DNA of 22,085 bases from a virus: positions 1-22,085 of the IMG/VR virus record IMGVR_UViG_3300025736_000234; one strand, written 5' to 3'. How positions within the stretch are numbered: the first letter of the stretch is position 1; every line of letters starts with the position of its first letter. This document shows, piece by piece, positions 21,493-22,085 of the stretch. Made by a program: the position numbers and the translations under genes. Below the pieces are notes generated by a model. It ran no database searches. It was not told where the DNA came from and worked only from the letters and a program-made list of their open reading frames with translations.

Positions 21493-22085
21493 ATGTCAGC
21501 AACCTTACAGCAAATTTTAATAGATAGCGCCGCTTACTTAGATTTAACGGCAGAACTTCCAACAGACCAAGAATTAACAACTAGAAAAAATTATGCCGAT
21601 AGAGCTGTTAGAGAAGGGGCTGCTAGTGGTCATTTAAAAGAATTTTCAACACCTTACACTACTTATGCAACTTGTGCTACAGTTTCACTACCAACCAATT
21701 TTAGAGAAGAAGAAACAGAACTTTACGCACTAGATACGTCTGGGAGCTGGAAGTCTTTTCCAATTATTTTAGCAAAAGAGATTTATGGTCAAAATATTAA
21801 CGACCAGTTTGCTTATATTACTGGCAATAGAGCCGATGGCTTTGTTATGACCATTAACAATCTCTCAAATTACACAACCTTATCATTTACTTATCAAAAA
21901 TATCCTGCTGGGCTACCAAGTCTATCAAGCATTTGTGAACTCAGTGACGAAAACTATGTGACACGCAAAATTGAGGCTTATGTACTCGAGTCACGAAGCG
22001 ATGACAGATTTACTCTTGTTGATGCCGATGCGAATAGAAAACTTGCCAATATGTCTGGTAGAAGTAACAAAAAACCAGCTGGGGC
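21493..22085 (+). CDS. Head-tail adaptor-like protein (partial, cut at right edge)
   Basis: The frame is open from ATG to the window edge (197 codons and two bases). The N-terminal half is helical (LQQILIDSAAYLDL, RKNYADRAVREGAA). A beta-rich middle follows (EFSTPYTTYATCATVSLP, SWKSFPIILAKEIYG), and the visible end (DANRKLANMSGRSNKK) resembles neck/adaptor proteins that join the portal to the tail. Position after the capsid module fits. The family is inferred by layout only. Confidence 0.5.
   Translation, partial: MSATLQQILIDSAAYLDLTAELPTDQELTTRKNYADRAVREGAASGHLKEFSTPYTTYATCATVSLPTNFREEETELYALDTSGSWKSFPIILAKEIYGQNINDQFAYITGNRADGFVMTINNLSNYTTLSFTYQKYPAGLPSLSSICELSDENYVTRKIEAYVLESRSDDRFTLVDADANRKLANMSGRSNKKPAG

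Noticed and set aside
1-22085. CRISPR arrays, tRNA or rRNA genes, IS elements, integrase and att sites
   Set aside because: No regularly spaced repeats, cloverleaf patterns, transposase or recombinase motifs were seen on reading both strands.

Overview
The window reads as part of the genome of an AT-rich tailed bacteriophage (Caudoviricetes) or prophage. It holds a prim-pol/helicase, an SSB-like protein, both terminase subunits, a portal, a scaffold, a DUF5309 (SU10-type) major capsid protein and the start of a probable head-tail adaptor. TGA acts as a stop (many ATGA start/stop overlaps) and Shine-Dalgarno sites are bacterial (AAGGAGG, AGGA), so the code is the standard bacterial one. The host cannot be named. 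No integrase, tail gene, lysis gene, tRNA or CRISPR array is visible. Both window edges cut a gene.

Layout. (1) Positions 1-3982, minus strand: a tightly coupled leftward early-type operon of small proteins: a PD-(D/E)XK nuclease, a DUF5659-like protein, a zinc-ribbon protein and many uncharacterised proteins. Five genes here are only 45-47 codons long or cut by the edge. Almost every junction is a TAATG or ATGA overlap. (2) 3983-4164: a divergent control region with a leftward promoter, a rightward -10 and a palindromic operator candidate. (3) 4165-5499: a probable small terminase gene, a GC-rich gene-free stretch and a convergent NinG-like HNH gene. (4) 5500-6087: two consensus rightward promoters and an unusual nest of inverted repeats that could form a structured leader RNA or an origin. 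(5) 6088-9164: prim-pol-helicase, two small proteins and the SSB-like protein. (6) 9250-15403: packaging and head genes: large terminase split into ATPase and nuclease proteins, zinc-finger protein, portal, a gene overlapping the portal 3' end, zinc-ribbon protein, scaffold, major capsid protein. (7) 15404-21451: one unknown gene and a five-gene sugar cassette (GT2-TPR-half GT4, half GT4-GT2, NAD-dependent epimerase, GT-A-like protein, GT2). (8) 21493-end: a partial adaptor-like gene.

How it fits together: the leftward genes probably condition the cell and process DNA; the prim-pol-helicase and SSB replicate the genome; TerS/TerL package DNA through the portal into a scaffolded HK97-fold capsid. 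The sugar cassette sits between capsid and neck genes, which suggests it modifies the virion or makes a surface glycan.

The points I rate most unusual are the structured leader at 5916-6071, the splitting of two multidomain enzymes (TerL and a GT4) exactly at domain boundaries, the gene overlapping the portal 3' end, and promoters placed so close to start codons that several structural mRNAs should be leaderless.
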